Origin: Opitutaceae bacterium
Lineage (GTDB): Bacteria > Verrucomicrobiota > Verrucomicrobiia > Opitutales > Opitutaceae
DNA: 64,000 bases
NCBI GenBank assembly: GCA_028284235.1
Contig: JANQSC010000013.1
Span: forward strand, 62,001 to 126,000
Direction: 5' to 3'
Shown piece after piece: positions 26,472 through 35,494 of this stretch. The notes beneath the pieces are model-generated. The model worked only from the letters and a program-made list of their open reading frames with translations. It made no database searches and was not told the DNA's origin. Within the stretch, counting starts at the first letter, position 1, and every line of letters starts with the position of its first letter. A program made the translations under genes and the position numbers.

Positions 26472-26558
26472 TCAACCCGCCGGGACGTCGGGTTCCACCT
26501 ACTTCCACCTAAGTTCAAGGTGGAACGCGTCGTCCCGACGCGTTTTCTCACGTCAGAA
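26472..26558. repeat. Compound palindromic intergenic repeat (GGTGGAAC...CGTCCCG family), copy 1
   Basis: The left half (AACCCGCCGGGACGTCGGGT, then TCCACC) is roughly the reverse complement of the right half (GGTGGAACGCGTCGTCCCGA, then CGCGTT). The right half recurs almost exactly at 28895-28932, and the whole architecture at 32522-32603. It occupies the gap between a LuxR gene and the convergent DUF1835 gene. Confidence 0.75.
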
Positions 26559-26606
26559 ATTCATTAGGTTAGCACCAATAGGAAAAACGGAGGTCACCCT
26601 CACGAG

Positions 26607-27869
26607 TCAGGGTTCGACCAGCTCGCCCTTGAGGCCATCCCAGCGAAGACGAGACTGCGGAGTCAGGTGATAGCCGCCGATCCAACGATCAATTCCGCGC
26701 AGCGTGATGGCGTCTACCCTTCCTTCTAGAACCGCTCGACCCTCTTCGCTGAGCTCGAACTCTTGGGCTCGAAACTCCTTGGAGTATCCAGTGTTTCCGA
26801 GAATTAAAAACTCCTCGCCAACGGTTTGACGGATCAAGGGTCGGTCCCCTTCGACAAGCCGTTGTATGTAGTAATAGAACGTGCTGTCACCCATATACAC
26901 CGGCGACTCCTTTGACTGACTATAAAGAAATAACTTACCCAGACGGGCGAAGCCTTCTACTAAGCCTTCCAGGATCTGTCGCTCCACCCGAGACAGTCCA
27001 TTGTCTAGGCTTGGAAATTCCTGGAACCATCGAATAAGAGCTTCGCGAAGACCCGGGGTGGCGAAGGTGCGCTCGCGAACCCGCTCTTGAATCTCGAGGA
27101 ATCTGCCAAAGCATATCAGTTCCCAAAGCTGCTTCGCCTCCCGTACTTGATCGATCGATACAGGAATACGCTGCTCCCAGAGAACTTCTTTTTCATCACT
27201 ACCGAGATTTCCCAACAACTCCTCGGCTCCGAATGCCAGCGTCATATGAGTAGACCGCAAACGCCTCTCGTCAAAACGAGAGAGAATTTCCAAAAGTTGC
27301 AGTTGATCGTAGAGATCGCTCTCAAACCAGAGAACGACTTCCTCGAAGTCACCACACGATTCCAGCGCCTCGTCTCGCGCCGCCAAGGTCTTAAGCGTTT
27401 GCTCCTCTGACGCCGGCGGGTACCTTTCCGCGATCGCCTCCGCCCGTATCCGATTGTAAGCCTCGCCACGCAACGACTCGTGCAAGCGTCCTTCATGAAG
27501 GACCTCGGTCCATTCGAGAAAGCGTCCTCGAAACCCCATCTCCTTCAACTGGCCGAGCACATGCTCGCCATTGACGATGTGCAGCTTCTTTTCGTCCCCG
27601 TAGTCTTTCGTCGGGGATTGCTCCTTGCGAGCCGACTCGATATGCGAAACCAGATCCGGCCAGGAAGCGAACCCGTACTCGCGAGCCGTAACGAGCTGAG
27701 CTTCCTGCAGTTTGATCGACGGGATCGAAGCGGTGCTTCGATACTCCGGGTGGTGCTTCCGTACGAGATCCAAGCAAACGGAATCTCCCGATGCAACGGA
27801 ACGCTGAAGCCGCTTGGCTTCTTTCTTGAGCGCCTCGATATGAGGACGCGTCGGCAATGACTTTGTCAT
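26607..27869 (-). CDS. DUF1835 domain protein with ankyrin-like/helical N-terminus
   Basis: A 420-residue cytosolic protein. The N-terminal ~85 residues match the helical module often fused to such proteins (RPHIEALKKEAKRLQRSV; QEAQLVTAREYGFASWPDLV). From residue 96 a DUF1835 domain is seen: LHIVNGEHVLGQLKE, then LEWTEVLHEGRL and a central DFEEVVLWFESDLYDQLQLL. The C-terminal part has a winged-helix-like segment ending in RWIGGYHLTPQSRLRWDG. It has a good ribosome-binding site (AAAGAGG) upstream of the ATG. The biochemical function of the family is not known to me. Confidence 0.85.
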   Translation of the reverse strand: MTKSLPTRPHIEALKKEAKRLQRSVASGDSVCLDLVRKHHPEYRSTASIPSIKLQEAQLVTAREYGFASWPDLVSHIESARKEQSPTKDYGDEKKLHIVNGEHVLGQLKEMGFRGRFLEWTEVLHEGRLHESLRGEAYNRIRAEAIAERYPPASEEQTLKTLAARDEALESCGDFEEVVLWFESDLYDQLQLLEILSRFDERRLRSTHMTLAFGAEELLGNLGSDEKEVLWEQRIPVSIDQVREAKQLWELICFGRFLEIQERVRERTFATPGLREALIRWFQEFPSLDNGLSRVERQILEGLVEGFARLGKLFLYSQSKESPVYMGDSTFYYYIQRLVEGDRPLIRQTVGEEFLILGNTGYSKEFRAQEFELSEEGRAVLEGRVDAITLRGIDRWIGGYHLTPQSRLRWDGLKGELVEP

Positions 27870-28061
27870 AATAAACCTCTTTCACTCTATTCGACCTGTT
27901 GTCCGCTCCTTCAGGCTGAAAGAAGGTCTATGAACTATGTGAGTGAAAGGTGGGTTCAACCCTTACCGCGGACGTGGAGGCTCCCTCTAGAGCAGCTACC
28001 GAAAACGATGGCGCGGACGCGAACGCAGTCAAGTTCAGAGATTCGATGAGAAGCAAACGAA

Positions 28062-28092
28062 AATCCCGTCACCTTGCTCAGGTGACGGGATT
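28062..28092 (-). terminator. Strong stem-loop, likely rho-independent terminator for leftward transcription
   Basis: A perfect 13-bp inverted repeat (AATCCCGTCACCT, loop TGCTC, AGGTGACGGGATT). Read on the minus strand the stem is followed by TTTTCGTTTG, a T-rich tail. It lies about 215 bp downstream of the DUF5069 stop. The rest of the 27870-28308 gap holds a palindromic intergenic repeat (28160-28290, ends CGTAGGG... CCCTACG). Confidence 0.6.
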
Positions 28093-28308
28093 AATTGAAT
28101 ACGGAGGACAATGTCGCGCTAAGACACCGCTCAAAGCAAGCGTCTCAAATATCAGATTAACACAAATCGCTCGTAGGGCCTTTGCTTGCGAAGCGCCGCG
28201 TAGGTTGAATATTTAGCAGCATTCGTGGCATGGCGCATCCGTCTTCGCTCTGCGAGCTACGCCGAGACAAGAGCGCCAACCCTACGTTTCCGACCTGTCG
28301 GAAACTCT

Positions 28309-28743
28309 CTACGAGATCACTTCCTTATGGAAGGTCGTCCAGTCGTCCAAATTGTTGAGGGTCGGCGCGTCGGGGATGGCGGCGGAATCGTCGAGGCCCG
28401 CAGCCTCAAGGACACTGGTCCGCGTGTCGTCGTCGTGATGATACTGGATAATCTGTCGATTGAGCTTGGCGATCGACGACGCGGTGAGATCGCTGTTCTG
28501 CGCCACCCACGCTTCGCACTCGACATAGCTTGGCTTGTTTTCACTAACGAAGGCCCGAAACGCGTCCGCTTCGATTCCCAGGGCTCCCAGAACCATACTG
28601 TCATATCCCGCTCCGATGTCGGGATAGTCGTCGTGCAATTGCCCCGTCGCTTTGAGCGAGACTTTTTGCCAAAGGCGAGGCAAATGCAAAATGCCAAGTG
28701 GCCCAGCCAAGCTGGAAGAGATAAGGGGTATGTATTTACTCAT
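28309..28743 (-). CDS. DUF5069 family protein
   Basis: The start at 28743 (MSKYIPLISSSLAG) fits the family N-terminus; a start at 28857 would add 38 atypical residues running into an intergenic repeat. DUF5069-like features are PLGILHLPRLWQKVSLKATG and the block YPDIGAGYDSMVLGALGIEADAFRAFV. The C-terminus is a charged helical tail. The length (144 residues) is normal. Function unknown; single cytosolic gene. Confidence 0.8.
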   Translation of the reverse strand: MSKYIPLISSSLAGPLGILHLPRLWQKVSLKATGQLHDDYPDIGAGYDSMVLGALGIEADAFRAFVSENKPSYVECEAWVAQNSDLTASSIAKLNRQIIQYHHDDDTRTSVLEAAGLDDSAAIPDAPTLNNLDDWTTFHKEVIS

Positions 28744-28894
28744 GATGCATTCAATTTGGGGTTTAGAATTGTCCAGCATCCAATCCGGGCCCGAAGCTCG
28801 CGCGAACACTGAAAGGGGAACGTCCACCCAAACACGCGAGCGGCACGTTTTCAACAAAAAGGAGGGAGGGGTTTATATTCTCCAAATCGAACTA

Positions 28895-28932
28895 AAGGTG
28901 GAACGCGCCGTCCCGGCGCGTTTTCTCACGCC
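28895..28932. repeat. Palindromic intergenic repeat (GGTGGAAC...CGTCCCG family), copy 2
   Basis: AAAGGTGGAACGCGCCGTCC followed by CGGCGCGTTTTCTCACG matches the right half of the copy at 26472-26558 almost base for base. Just downstream, 28944-29012 begins CGGACGGCCCGG and ends CGGTCCGTCCC, another imperfect palindrome. Together they fill most of the gap between the DUF5069 and tricorn-like genes. Confidence 0.7.
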
Positions 28933-29156
28933 AGAGCTTCCACTGTGCGGACGGCCCGGTCCTTCGACAAGCTCAGGATGGTGAGCGGTGTCGAACCACG
29001 GTCCGTCCCTACCTGAGATTCCAATCGTTTCCTAACTCGATTTAAGTCTTGGGTGTGAACCCGTTTTCCCATTGAGTCATCCCTCGTTTAACTCACGGGC
29101 TCAAAGAGCATTCGTTGAACATCCTGTTACCTCTTCGCGCTAAACTTCCAAATACC

Positions 29157-32100
29157 ATGACTCGATCTCGCCTTTTGATCTCCCTCGCCTGCTTGCTCGC
29201 CGGAACAACGTTCGCCGCCGCGAACGAAAACCCGCTTTGGCTCCGCTACCCGGCCATCTCCCCGGACGGGGATCAGATCGTCTTCACCTACGGGGGCGAC
29301 TTGTATCTGGTTCCGGCGGAAGGCGGAGACGCGACGCATTTCACGCAACACGCCGCCCACGACTACCTGCCAGTGTGGTCGCCGGACGGTTCGTCGATCG
29401 CCTTCGCCTCGGACCGCTTCGGAAACTTCGACGTCTTTCTCGCTCCCGTCAACGGAGGCGAAACCAAGCGACTCACCCATCACTCCGCCTCCGACTCGCC
29501 GAGCGGGTTTCACCCGGACGGGAAGTCCGTCTTGTTTTCCTCCACACGTCTCGATTCGCAGCGGGCTATCGGGTTTCCATCGGGCGTGCAACCGGAGTTG
29601 TATTCGGCTCCAATCGATGGAACACGCCCCGTCCAGATCCTAACCACGCCCGCCGAGGACGCCATCTACAGCGCCGATGGCTCGAAGATCGCGTATCACG
29701 ATCGCAAGGGCTATGAGAACGCGTGGCGGAAACACCATACATCGTCCATCGCCCGCGACCTGTGGATGTATGATGTCGCGGAGGGTAGCCACACCCAGCT
29801 CACCGAATTCCCGGGAGAGGATCGCAATCCGGTCTTCGGAAGAGACGGAACACTTTACTACCTTTCCGAAAAAAGCGGGAGCTTCAACGTCTGGCGAATG
29901 GATGGCGACGAGCCGCAGCAAGTAACGAGTTTTGAGAATCACCCCGTGCGTTTCCTGACGGCTTCCCGCAAAGGACTGCTCAGCTTCAGCTACCACGGTG
30001 AACTCTACACGCTCGATTCGTCGCGACGAAATGCCCAACCGAAGAAAGTCCCCGTCACCATTCGCACCGGAGCGAAGGAAAACGAGCGGCGAATCATATC
30101 CATAAACGGCAATGCCACCGAGGCCGCGCTATCGCCGAACGGCAAGGAGCTGGCCTTCGTGACGCGGGGCGAAATCTTCGTCACTTCGCTCGAGCACAAA
30201 TCGACCAAACGAATCACCAACACGCCCGAGCAAGAACGGAGCGTGAGTTTCTCGCCCGACGGGCGATCTCTCCTCTACGCAGGGGAACGCGACGAGAGCT
30301 GGAATCTCTACGTGGCGAAGATCGCTCGGGACGAAGAAAAATATTTCCACCTCGCCACCGTGATCGAGGAAGAGACTTTGCTGGCCACGCCGAAGGAGGA
30401 ATTCCAGCCGCAGTACTCCCCCGACGGAAAGGAAGTGGCCTATCTGGAAGAACGCACGACCCTGCGTATCCTAAATCTGGATTCGAATGAAATCCGCACC
30501 GTTCTCGCCGGCGACCAAAACTACTCGTACAGCGACGGCGACCAGGCTTTCGAATGGTCGCCCGACAGCCAATGGCTGGTGAGCGGCTACCTCGGCTACA
30601 ATCGCTGGGAAGAAGATCTCGCCCTTATCCCAGTGCGACCGGAGAGCATCGAACAGGCCCCGGAAGGAATCGTAAATCTCAGCGAGAGCGCGTACTCGGA
30701 CTGGAATGGACAATGGGCGCTGGGCGGCGAGGCAATCCTCTGGTTCTCAAACCGCCACGGAATGCGCTCCCACGGAAGCTGGGGTAGCCAAGGGGACGTC
30801 TACGCGCGCTTCCTGACACGCGACGCCTACGACCGTTTTCGCCTGAGCGAAGAGGAATACGCCCTCTTGAAGGAAGAAGAGAAGGACGAGGACAAAGAGA
30901 AAGACAAGGACAAGAAAAAGGACGAGGAAAGCGAAGAAGAGGAAGAAGAAAACGGAGACGAGGAAGATACTGAAGACAGCGACGAGTCGAACGAGGACGA
31001 GGAAAGCGAAGAAGACGAAGAGAAAGTCGATCCGATCGAAATCGAGTGGGTTGGCCTCGACGACCGCAAGGCCCGGTTGACGATTCACTCGTCGAGTCTC
31101 GGCGGCGCCGTGCTCACGCCCGAAGGCGACGCGCTTTACTATTTGAGTAAATTCGAAAAGGGCTACGACCTCTGGGTCCACAAATTCTACGAGGAGGAAA
31201 CGAAGCTCGTAACCAAACTCCCCGGCGGGTCCGAGAACAGCCGCGGCGGCGGTGGACGCGATCTCCTCATCACAGAAGACGGCAAGACGCTCGTCATACT
31301 GGATCGCGGTTCGCTTCACCGCGTAGACGTCGCCAAGGGTTCGCGCGAGGGAATTGGCATCGGTTCGGAAATGGAGGTGCGGCCGGCCGACGAACGCGCC
31401 TACATGTTCGAGCATTCTTGGCGGCAGTTGAAGAAGAAATTCTACGTCACCGACCTGCACGGGGTCAACTGGGACTTCTATAAGACCGAGTACGCCAAAT
31501 TCCTCCCGCACATAAACAACAACTACGACTTCGCGGAGATGCTAAGCGAAATGCTCGGCGAATTGAACGCCTCCCACACAGGATCCGGCCACCGGCCGCG
31601 CGGAAACAATACCGACAGCACTGCCTCTCTCGGGATCTTTCCCGATCACGATCACGACGGCGCCGGTATCCGAATTTTGGAGATCATCGACAAGAGCCCG
31701 CTCAAACAACGAGAGTCGAAAGCGGCGCCCGGCGTGATTATCGAGAAGATCGATGGCGTAGAGATCGCGGCCGGAGAGAACTACTATCCTTTGCTAAACC
31801 GAAAGAGCGGGAAGCGAACACTGCTCTCGTTTCTGGACCCGGAAACCGACGACCAATGGGACGAAGTGATCAAACCGATCTCGCTCGGGGAGTTGAACAA
31901 CCTGCTTTACGAGCGGTGGATCGAAACGCGGGCAAAAAAGGCTGAAGAGCTGTCCGACGGACGCATCGGCTACGTGCACGTGCGCAGCATGAACGACGAG
32001 AGTTTTCGCCGAACGTTCGACCGCGTGCTCGGGCCGGAAAACGACAAAGAAGCGCTCGTCGTCGATACGCGTTTCAATGGCGGCGGCTGGCTGCACGACG

Positions 32101-32510
32101 ACCTCGTCACCTTCCTCAGCGGAAAACCCTACCTGCAGTTCTACCCGCGCGGGCAAGGAAACCTCGGCGGCGAACCGGCGTTCAAATGGGCCAAACCCTC
32201 CGCCGTGCTCATCGGCGAAAGCAACTACTCCGACGCCCACATGTTTCCGTACGCCTACAAGGCGCACGACGTCGGCCAGCTCGTCGGAATGCCCGTCCCC
32301 GGAACGGCCACTGCGGTCTGGTGGGAAACCTTGATCGACTCCAGCCTCTATTTCGGAATCCCGCAAGTCGGCATGCGGACGCCCTACGGAACGCTCCTCG
32401 AGAACACGCAGCTCGAGCCGGACGTAAAGGTGATGAACCGTCCCGAAGACGTCGCCAACGGCGAAGACAAGCAACTCGAGGCAGCTGTGAAGTTGCTGAT
32501 GGAGGAGTGA
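29157..32510 (+). CDS. Tricorn-type protease homologue (secreted)
   Basis: The start at 29157 (MTRSRLLISLACLLAGTTFA) gives a signal peptide; a start at 29115 adds 14 residues. Residues 25-550 are WD40-like/PD40 beta-propeller repeats (PAISPDGDQIVFTYGGDLY; PVWSPDGSSIAFASDRFG). Residues ~571-625 are an extremely acidic Glu/Asp/Lys insert. Then a helical core, a PDZ-like region (~830-900) and an S41-type catalytic domain follow: YVHVRSMND, VVDTRFNGGG, and the nucleophile region GESNYSDAHMFPYA near residue 1020. The length (1,117) fits tricorn core proteases, which degrade peptides. The signal peptide places it in the periplasm, unlike archaeal cytosolic tricorn. Confidence 0.88.
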   Translation: MTRSRLLISLACLLAGTTFAAANENPLWLRYPAISPDGDQIVFTYGGDLYLVPAEGGDATHFTQHAAHDYLPVWSPDGSSIAFASDRFGNFDVFLAPVNGGETKRLTHHSASDSPSGFHPDGKSVLFSSTRLDSQRAIGFPSGVQPELYSAPIDGTRPVQILTTPAEDAIYSADGSKIAYHDRKGYENAWRKHHTSSIARDLWMYDVAEGSHTQLTEFPGEDRNPVFGRDGTLYYLSEKSGSFNVWRMDGDEPQQVTSFENHPVRFLTASRKGLLSFSYHGELYTLDSSRRNAQPKKVPVTIRTGAKENERRIISINGNATEAALSPNGKELAFVTRGEIFVTSLEHKSTKRITNTPEQERSVSFSPDGRSLLYAGERDESWNLYVAKIARDEEKYFHLATVIEEETLLATPKEEFQPQYSPDGKEVAYLEERTTLRILNLDSNEIRTVLAGDQNYSYSDGDQAFEWSPDSQWLVSGYLGYNRWEEDLALIPVRPESIEQAPEGIVNLSESAYSDWNGQWALGGEAILWFSNRHGMRSHGSWGSQGDVYARFLTRDAYDRFRLSEEEYALLKEEEKDEDKEKDKDKKKDEESEEEEEENGDEEDTEDSDESNEDEESEEDEEKVDPIEIEWVGLDDRKARLTIHSSSLGGAVLTPEGDALYYLSKFEKGYDLWVHKFYEEETKLVTKLPGGSENSRGGGGRDLLITEDGKTLVILDRGSLHRVDVAKGSREGIGIGSEMEVRPADERAYMFEHSWRQLKKKFYVTDLHGVNWDFYKTEYAKFLPHINNNYDFAEMLSEMLGELNASHTGSGHRPRGNNTDSTASLGIFPDHDHDGAGIRILEIIDKSPLKQRESKAAPGVIIEKIDGVEIAAGENYYPLLNRKSGKRTLLSFLDPETDDQWDEVIKPISLGELNNLLYERWIETRAKKAEELSDGRIGYVHVRSMNDESFRRTFDRVLGPENDKEALVVDTRFNGGGWLHDDLVTFLSGKPYLQFYPRGQGNLGGEPAFKWAKPSAVLIGESNYSDAHMFPYAYKAHDVGQLVGMPVPGTATAVWWETLIDSSLYFGIPQVGMRTPYGTLLENTQLEPDVKVMNRPEDVANGEDKQLEAAVKLLMEE

Positions 32511-32521
32511 GTTTGGATTCG

Positions 32522-32603
32522 AAAAACGCGCCGGGACGTCGCGTTCCACCCTTTTATCCAATAGAAGATAAGGTGGAGCCCGACCTCCGGGCGGGCTTGA
32601 AAA
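32522..32603. repeat. Compound palindromic intergenic repeat (GGTGGAAC...CGTCCCG family), copy 3
   Basis: AACGCGCCGGGACGTCGCGT plus TCCACC, then a spacer, then GGTGGAGCCCGACCTCCGGG plus CGGGCTT. It has the same two-armed organisation as 26472-26558 and lies just after the tricorn-like stop. Confidence 0.7.
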
Positions 32604-32698
32604 CATCCTATTCGTGCCAGCAGGACGAAGAACGCGGCACGAGCGTATCCTGTAAATTCCTATTAACAACGTCCACTTAGATAGCTAAGCCCGTCGAA

Positions 32699-32729
32699 TT
32701 GCATGCAACCATCTATTTGTTGCATGCAA
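32699..32729. promoter_or_regulatory. Twin palindromes TTGCATGCAA, 21 bp apart; candidate operator
   Basis: Two identical 10-bp perfect palindromes at 32699-32708 and 32720-32729 are exactly 21 bp apart, two helical turns, so bound dimers would lie on one DNA face. They are about 20-50 bp upstream of a possible -35 (TTGACG, 32749-32754); a TACAAT lies at 32774-32779 with a long 19-bp spacer. A regulator controlling the DUF1592/DUF1552 pair is the natural inference. Confidence 0.45.
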
Positions 32730-32813
32730 CCCGATCATTGGTCAGTTATTGACGGAATATTACCCCACTAACCTACAATGCATCTCCTTGCCTGTTCAGT
32801 TGAGAGGCGTGTT

Positions 32814-35489
32814 TTGAGAAACCTCACGTTCGGTGCGGCTATTTTTGCCGGACTGGCAAAAGGAGCCTTGGCCGATATCGATTTGCCAAATGGCGTTTAC
32901 GATTTTCTCGAGAACCACTGTCTCGATTGTCACGACTCGTTCGAGCAGAAGGGAGATCTCGATCTAGAAAACCTCGCTTTCGATTTGAGTGATCGAGAGA
33001 CCTTCGCAACTTGGGCTTACGTTTTCGACCGGGTGGATCACGGCGAAATGCCACCGAAAAAGAAGAGACGACCCGATCCAGAGGATTTGAAAGCGTTCCT
33101 GGAATCGCTTTCCGGCGCTTTGATCGACTCGGATCGCGAACGAATCGCGGAAAAAGGCCGCTCCAAGGTCCGCCGCGTCAATCGCTTCGAATACGAAAAC
33201 ACACTGCGGCACGTTCTCGATGCTCCCTGGTTGCAGATAGCCCACCGGCTCCCGGAAGACGGGACCTACCACAATTTCAACAAGACCGGCGACCGACTCG
33301 ACGTTTCCCACGTGCAAATGTCCAAGTACTTGGAAACCGCCGACTACGCGCTGCGTTCCGCGTTCAACGCAGCGGCATTCCCATCAGAAACAAATCGATA
33401 CTACGCCCGGGACGAAGGGACGATGATTTTCTGGATGGGTTATCGAAAGGGAATACAGCAAAACCCCTCTCGAGCAACGTTTCCGCTGCTCGGCCTTACT
33501 TCGGAAACGGAAGTCATCCGGGAAAAGCAACCGTTGACCGTAGGCGATTCCAATCCCGAAATTCGAAACCAAGAAGCCTTTGGCTTCGTCTCCGGCTCGC
33601 AGGCCTCGGCTACCAAATACGACTTCAGAAACGTCGTCGTACCCACGCCTGGAAACTACCGCCTTCGGATGAAGACTTATACGTTCACAGCGGGACCCAA
33701 TGGCAGATGGGGTGGAGAGGACCAGGGACTCACCGGAGGCAAGCAGCAATGGTGGTATCCAGATCGAAACGTCATCATGCGTGGAAAGCGCAGCGAACCG
33801 ATAACACTCTACGCTCACACCGCGAGCGGCGAAAGCCGTTGGATCGGAAGTTTTGACTCGTATCCAGATCCCAATGTCGTCGAACGCGACGTCGTTCTGC
33901 GCAAAAGCGACGCGATCCGTCCGGACGCCGGGCGGCTCTTGAGGACACGCTCTGGCTGGCGCGGCAACCCCAACGCCACCCCAGAGGGCGTTCCCGGTTT
34001 CGCCATGAACTGGTTAGAGTTGGAGGGACCGTTAAATGAGGAATGGCCACCCAAAAGCTACCAAGCCCTTTTTGGAGATCTTCCGTTTAAAGTCCACGAG
34101 ACGGATGAGCCGCTACCCCTTCCCCCACTGCTTACCGAAGAAACCCTAATCGGGTGGACCGAGCGTTCGCCGATTATTCCAGACCGACAGGTAGAAGTGT
34201 TGCCAAACGATCCGGATGCCGACGCGAAGCGACTCTTGCTCGCTTTCATTAAAAGAGCGTACCGGTCCCCGATCGCTGACGAATCGGCCATCGAACCGTA
34301 TTTCGAAATCTACAAGCGGGCAACTGCATTCGGTAGATCGTTTACCGACGCCATAATCGCGGCCTACGCCACCGCCCTTTGCTCCCCTGATTTCCTTTTC
34401 ATGGAGTCGCAAGTGGGTCCGCTCGAAAGTCACCAGATCGCGACGCGACTCTCCTACTTCCTTTGGAATGGCCCGCCAGACAAGGAACTCGAATACGCGC
34501 AAAACCTTCATGAAAAAGCGGCATTGCGAACACAAACCAACCGGATGCTATCGGATCCAAAATCCGATCGCTTCATAAACGCATTCCTCGACTACTGGTT
34601 AGATCTAAAGGAGATCAACGCCAACACACCCGATTCCCAGCTGTATCCACAATACTATATCGACGATCAACTGACAGAAGCCTCACTCTTCGAAACGCGA
34701 CGCTTTTTCCGCGAGCTTATCGACGAAGATCTTCCCGCTCGCAACTTGATCGACTCCGATTTCACGTTCGTAAATGAGCGGCTCGCCCGACACTACGAGC
34801 TCGAGCCTTTAGAAGGTGTGGAGCTGCGTCGTGTTGCTCTGCCCAAAGACTCTCCCCGCGGCGGACTCCTCACCCAGGCAAGTGTTCTCAGAGTCACCGC
34901 GAATGGGACGACAACGTCACCGGTATTGCGCGGAGCGTGGATCATGGAGCGGATCTTGGGAGTCCACATCCCACCGCCACCATCAGGCGTCGAAGCGGTC
35001 GAACCGGATACCCGCGGCGCTACCACAATCCGGGAACAACTCGACAAGCACACCTCCTCGGCTTCCTGTTACGCGTGCCACGCGAAATTCGATCCAGCCG
35101 GCTTCGCCCTCGAGAGCTTCGATATCGCCGGCGGCTGGCAAGAGCGGTACCGAGCCCTCGGCGAAATCGGAGAGCCCGTGGAGGGGATTGGCTTGAATGG
35201 ACTCCTCTTTACTTATCGCAATGCAGAGCCAGTCGATCCATCGGGAGCCTTGGAAGACGGCCGAGCGTTCGCAGACATACACGAATTCAAATCGCATATT
35301 GTGGCAGACGAACGAGCTATCGCTCGCAACCTCGTCAAGCAGTTCATCCTTTACGCCACCGGAGCTACGGTGAGCTTTAGCGAGCGTCAGCAAATCGAGG
35401 AAATACTGGATTCGTGCCAAAAGAGTGAATACGGAATAAAATCAATTATACACGCCGTCGTACAGAGCGACCTATTCAAAATAAAATAA
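32814..35489 (+). CDS. DUF1587/DUF1592/DUF1588 planctomycete-type cytochrome c protein
   Basis: The start is uncertain. The ATG at 32778 overlaps a promoter-like TACAAT, while a TTG at 32814 has GAGAGG six bases upstream and leads into a short signal peptide (LTFGAAIFAGLAKGALA), so I prefer it. The protein has a haem c motif CLDCH near its N-terminus, the DUF1587 region (VRRVNRFEYENTLRHVLD), a carbohydrate-binding-like middle (NYRLRMKTYTF), DUF1592 (IATRLSYFLWNGPPDKEL), DUF1588 (CYACHAKFDPAGFALESFD, with a second CXXCH) and a DUF1585 tail. These families come in pairs with DUF1552 proteins in Planctomycetes and Verrucomicrobia; the reaction is not established. The next gene starts 6 bp later. 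Confidence 0.85.
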   Translation: MRNLTFGAAIFAGLAKGALADIDLPNGVYDFLENHCLDCHDSFEQKGDLDLENLAFDLSDRETFATWAYVFDRVDHGEMPPKKKRRPDPEDLKAFLESLSGALIDSDRERIAEKGRSKVRRVNRFEYENTLRHVLDAPWLQIAHRLPEDGTYHNFNKTGDRLDVSHVQMSKYLETADYALRSAFNAAAFPSETNRYYARDEGTMIFWMGYRKGIQQNPSRATFPLLGLTSETEVIREKQPLTVGDSNPEIRNQEAFGFVSGSQASATKYDFRNVVVPTPGNYRLRMKTYTFTAGPNGRWGGEDQGLTGGKQQWWYPDRNVIMRGKRSEPITLYAHTASGESRWIGSFDSYPDPNVVERDVVLRKSDAIRPDAGRLLRTRSGWRGNPNATPEGVPGFAMNWLELEGPLNEEWPPKSYQALFGDLPFKVHETDEPLPLPPLLTEETLIGWTERSPIIPDRQVEVLPNDPDADAKRLLLAFIKRAYRSPIADESAIEPYFEIYKRATAFGRSFTDAIIAAYATALCSPDFLFMESQVGPLESHQIATRLSYFLWNGPPDKELEYAQNLHEKAALRTQTNRMLSDPKSDRFINAFLDYWLDLKEINANTPDSQLYPQYYIDDQLTEASLFETRRFFRELIDEDLPARNLIDSDFTFVNERLARHYELEPLEGVELRRVALPKDSPRGGLLTQASVLRVTANGTTTSPVLRGAWIMERILGVHIPPPPSGVEAVEPDTRGATTIREQLDKHTSSASCYACHAKFDPAGFALESFDIAGGWQERYRALGEIGEPVEGIGLNGLLFTYRNAEPVDPSGALEDGRAFADIHEFKSHIVADERAIARNLVKQFILYATGATVSFSERQQIEEILDSCQKSEYGIKSIIHAVVQSDLFKIK

Positions 35490-35494
35490 GGACA

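Noticed and set aside
28225..28812. Plus-strand open frame of 195 codons
   Set aside because: It is antisense to the DUF5069 gene and includes an intergenic palindromic repeat; the DUF5069 match on the other strand is clear.
30747..31511. Minus-strand frame with very hydrophobic stretches inside the tricorn-like gene
   Set aside because: The hydrophobic run is the reverse complement of the Glu/Asp/Lys insert of the tricorn protein, an artefact of its composition.
31794..32669. Minus-strand open frame of 291 codons at the end of the tricorn-like gene
   Set aside because: It is antisense to the S41 catalytic domain and has no domain signature.
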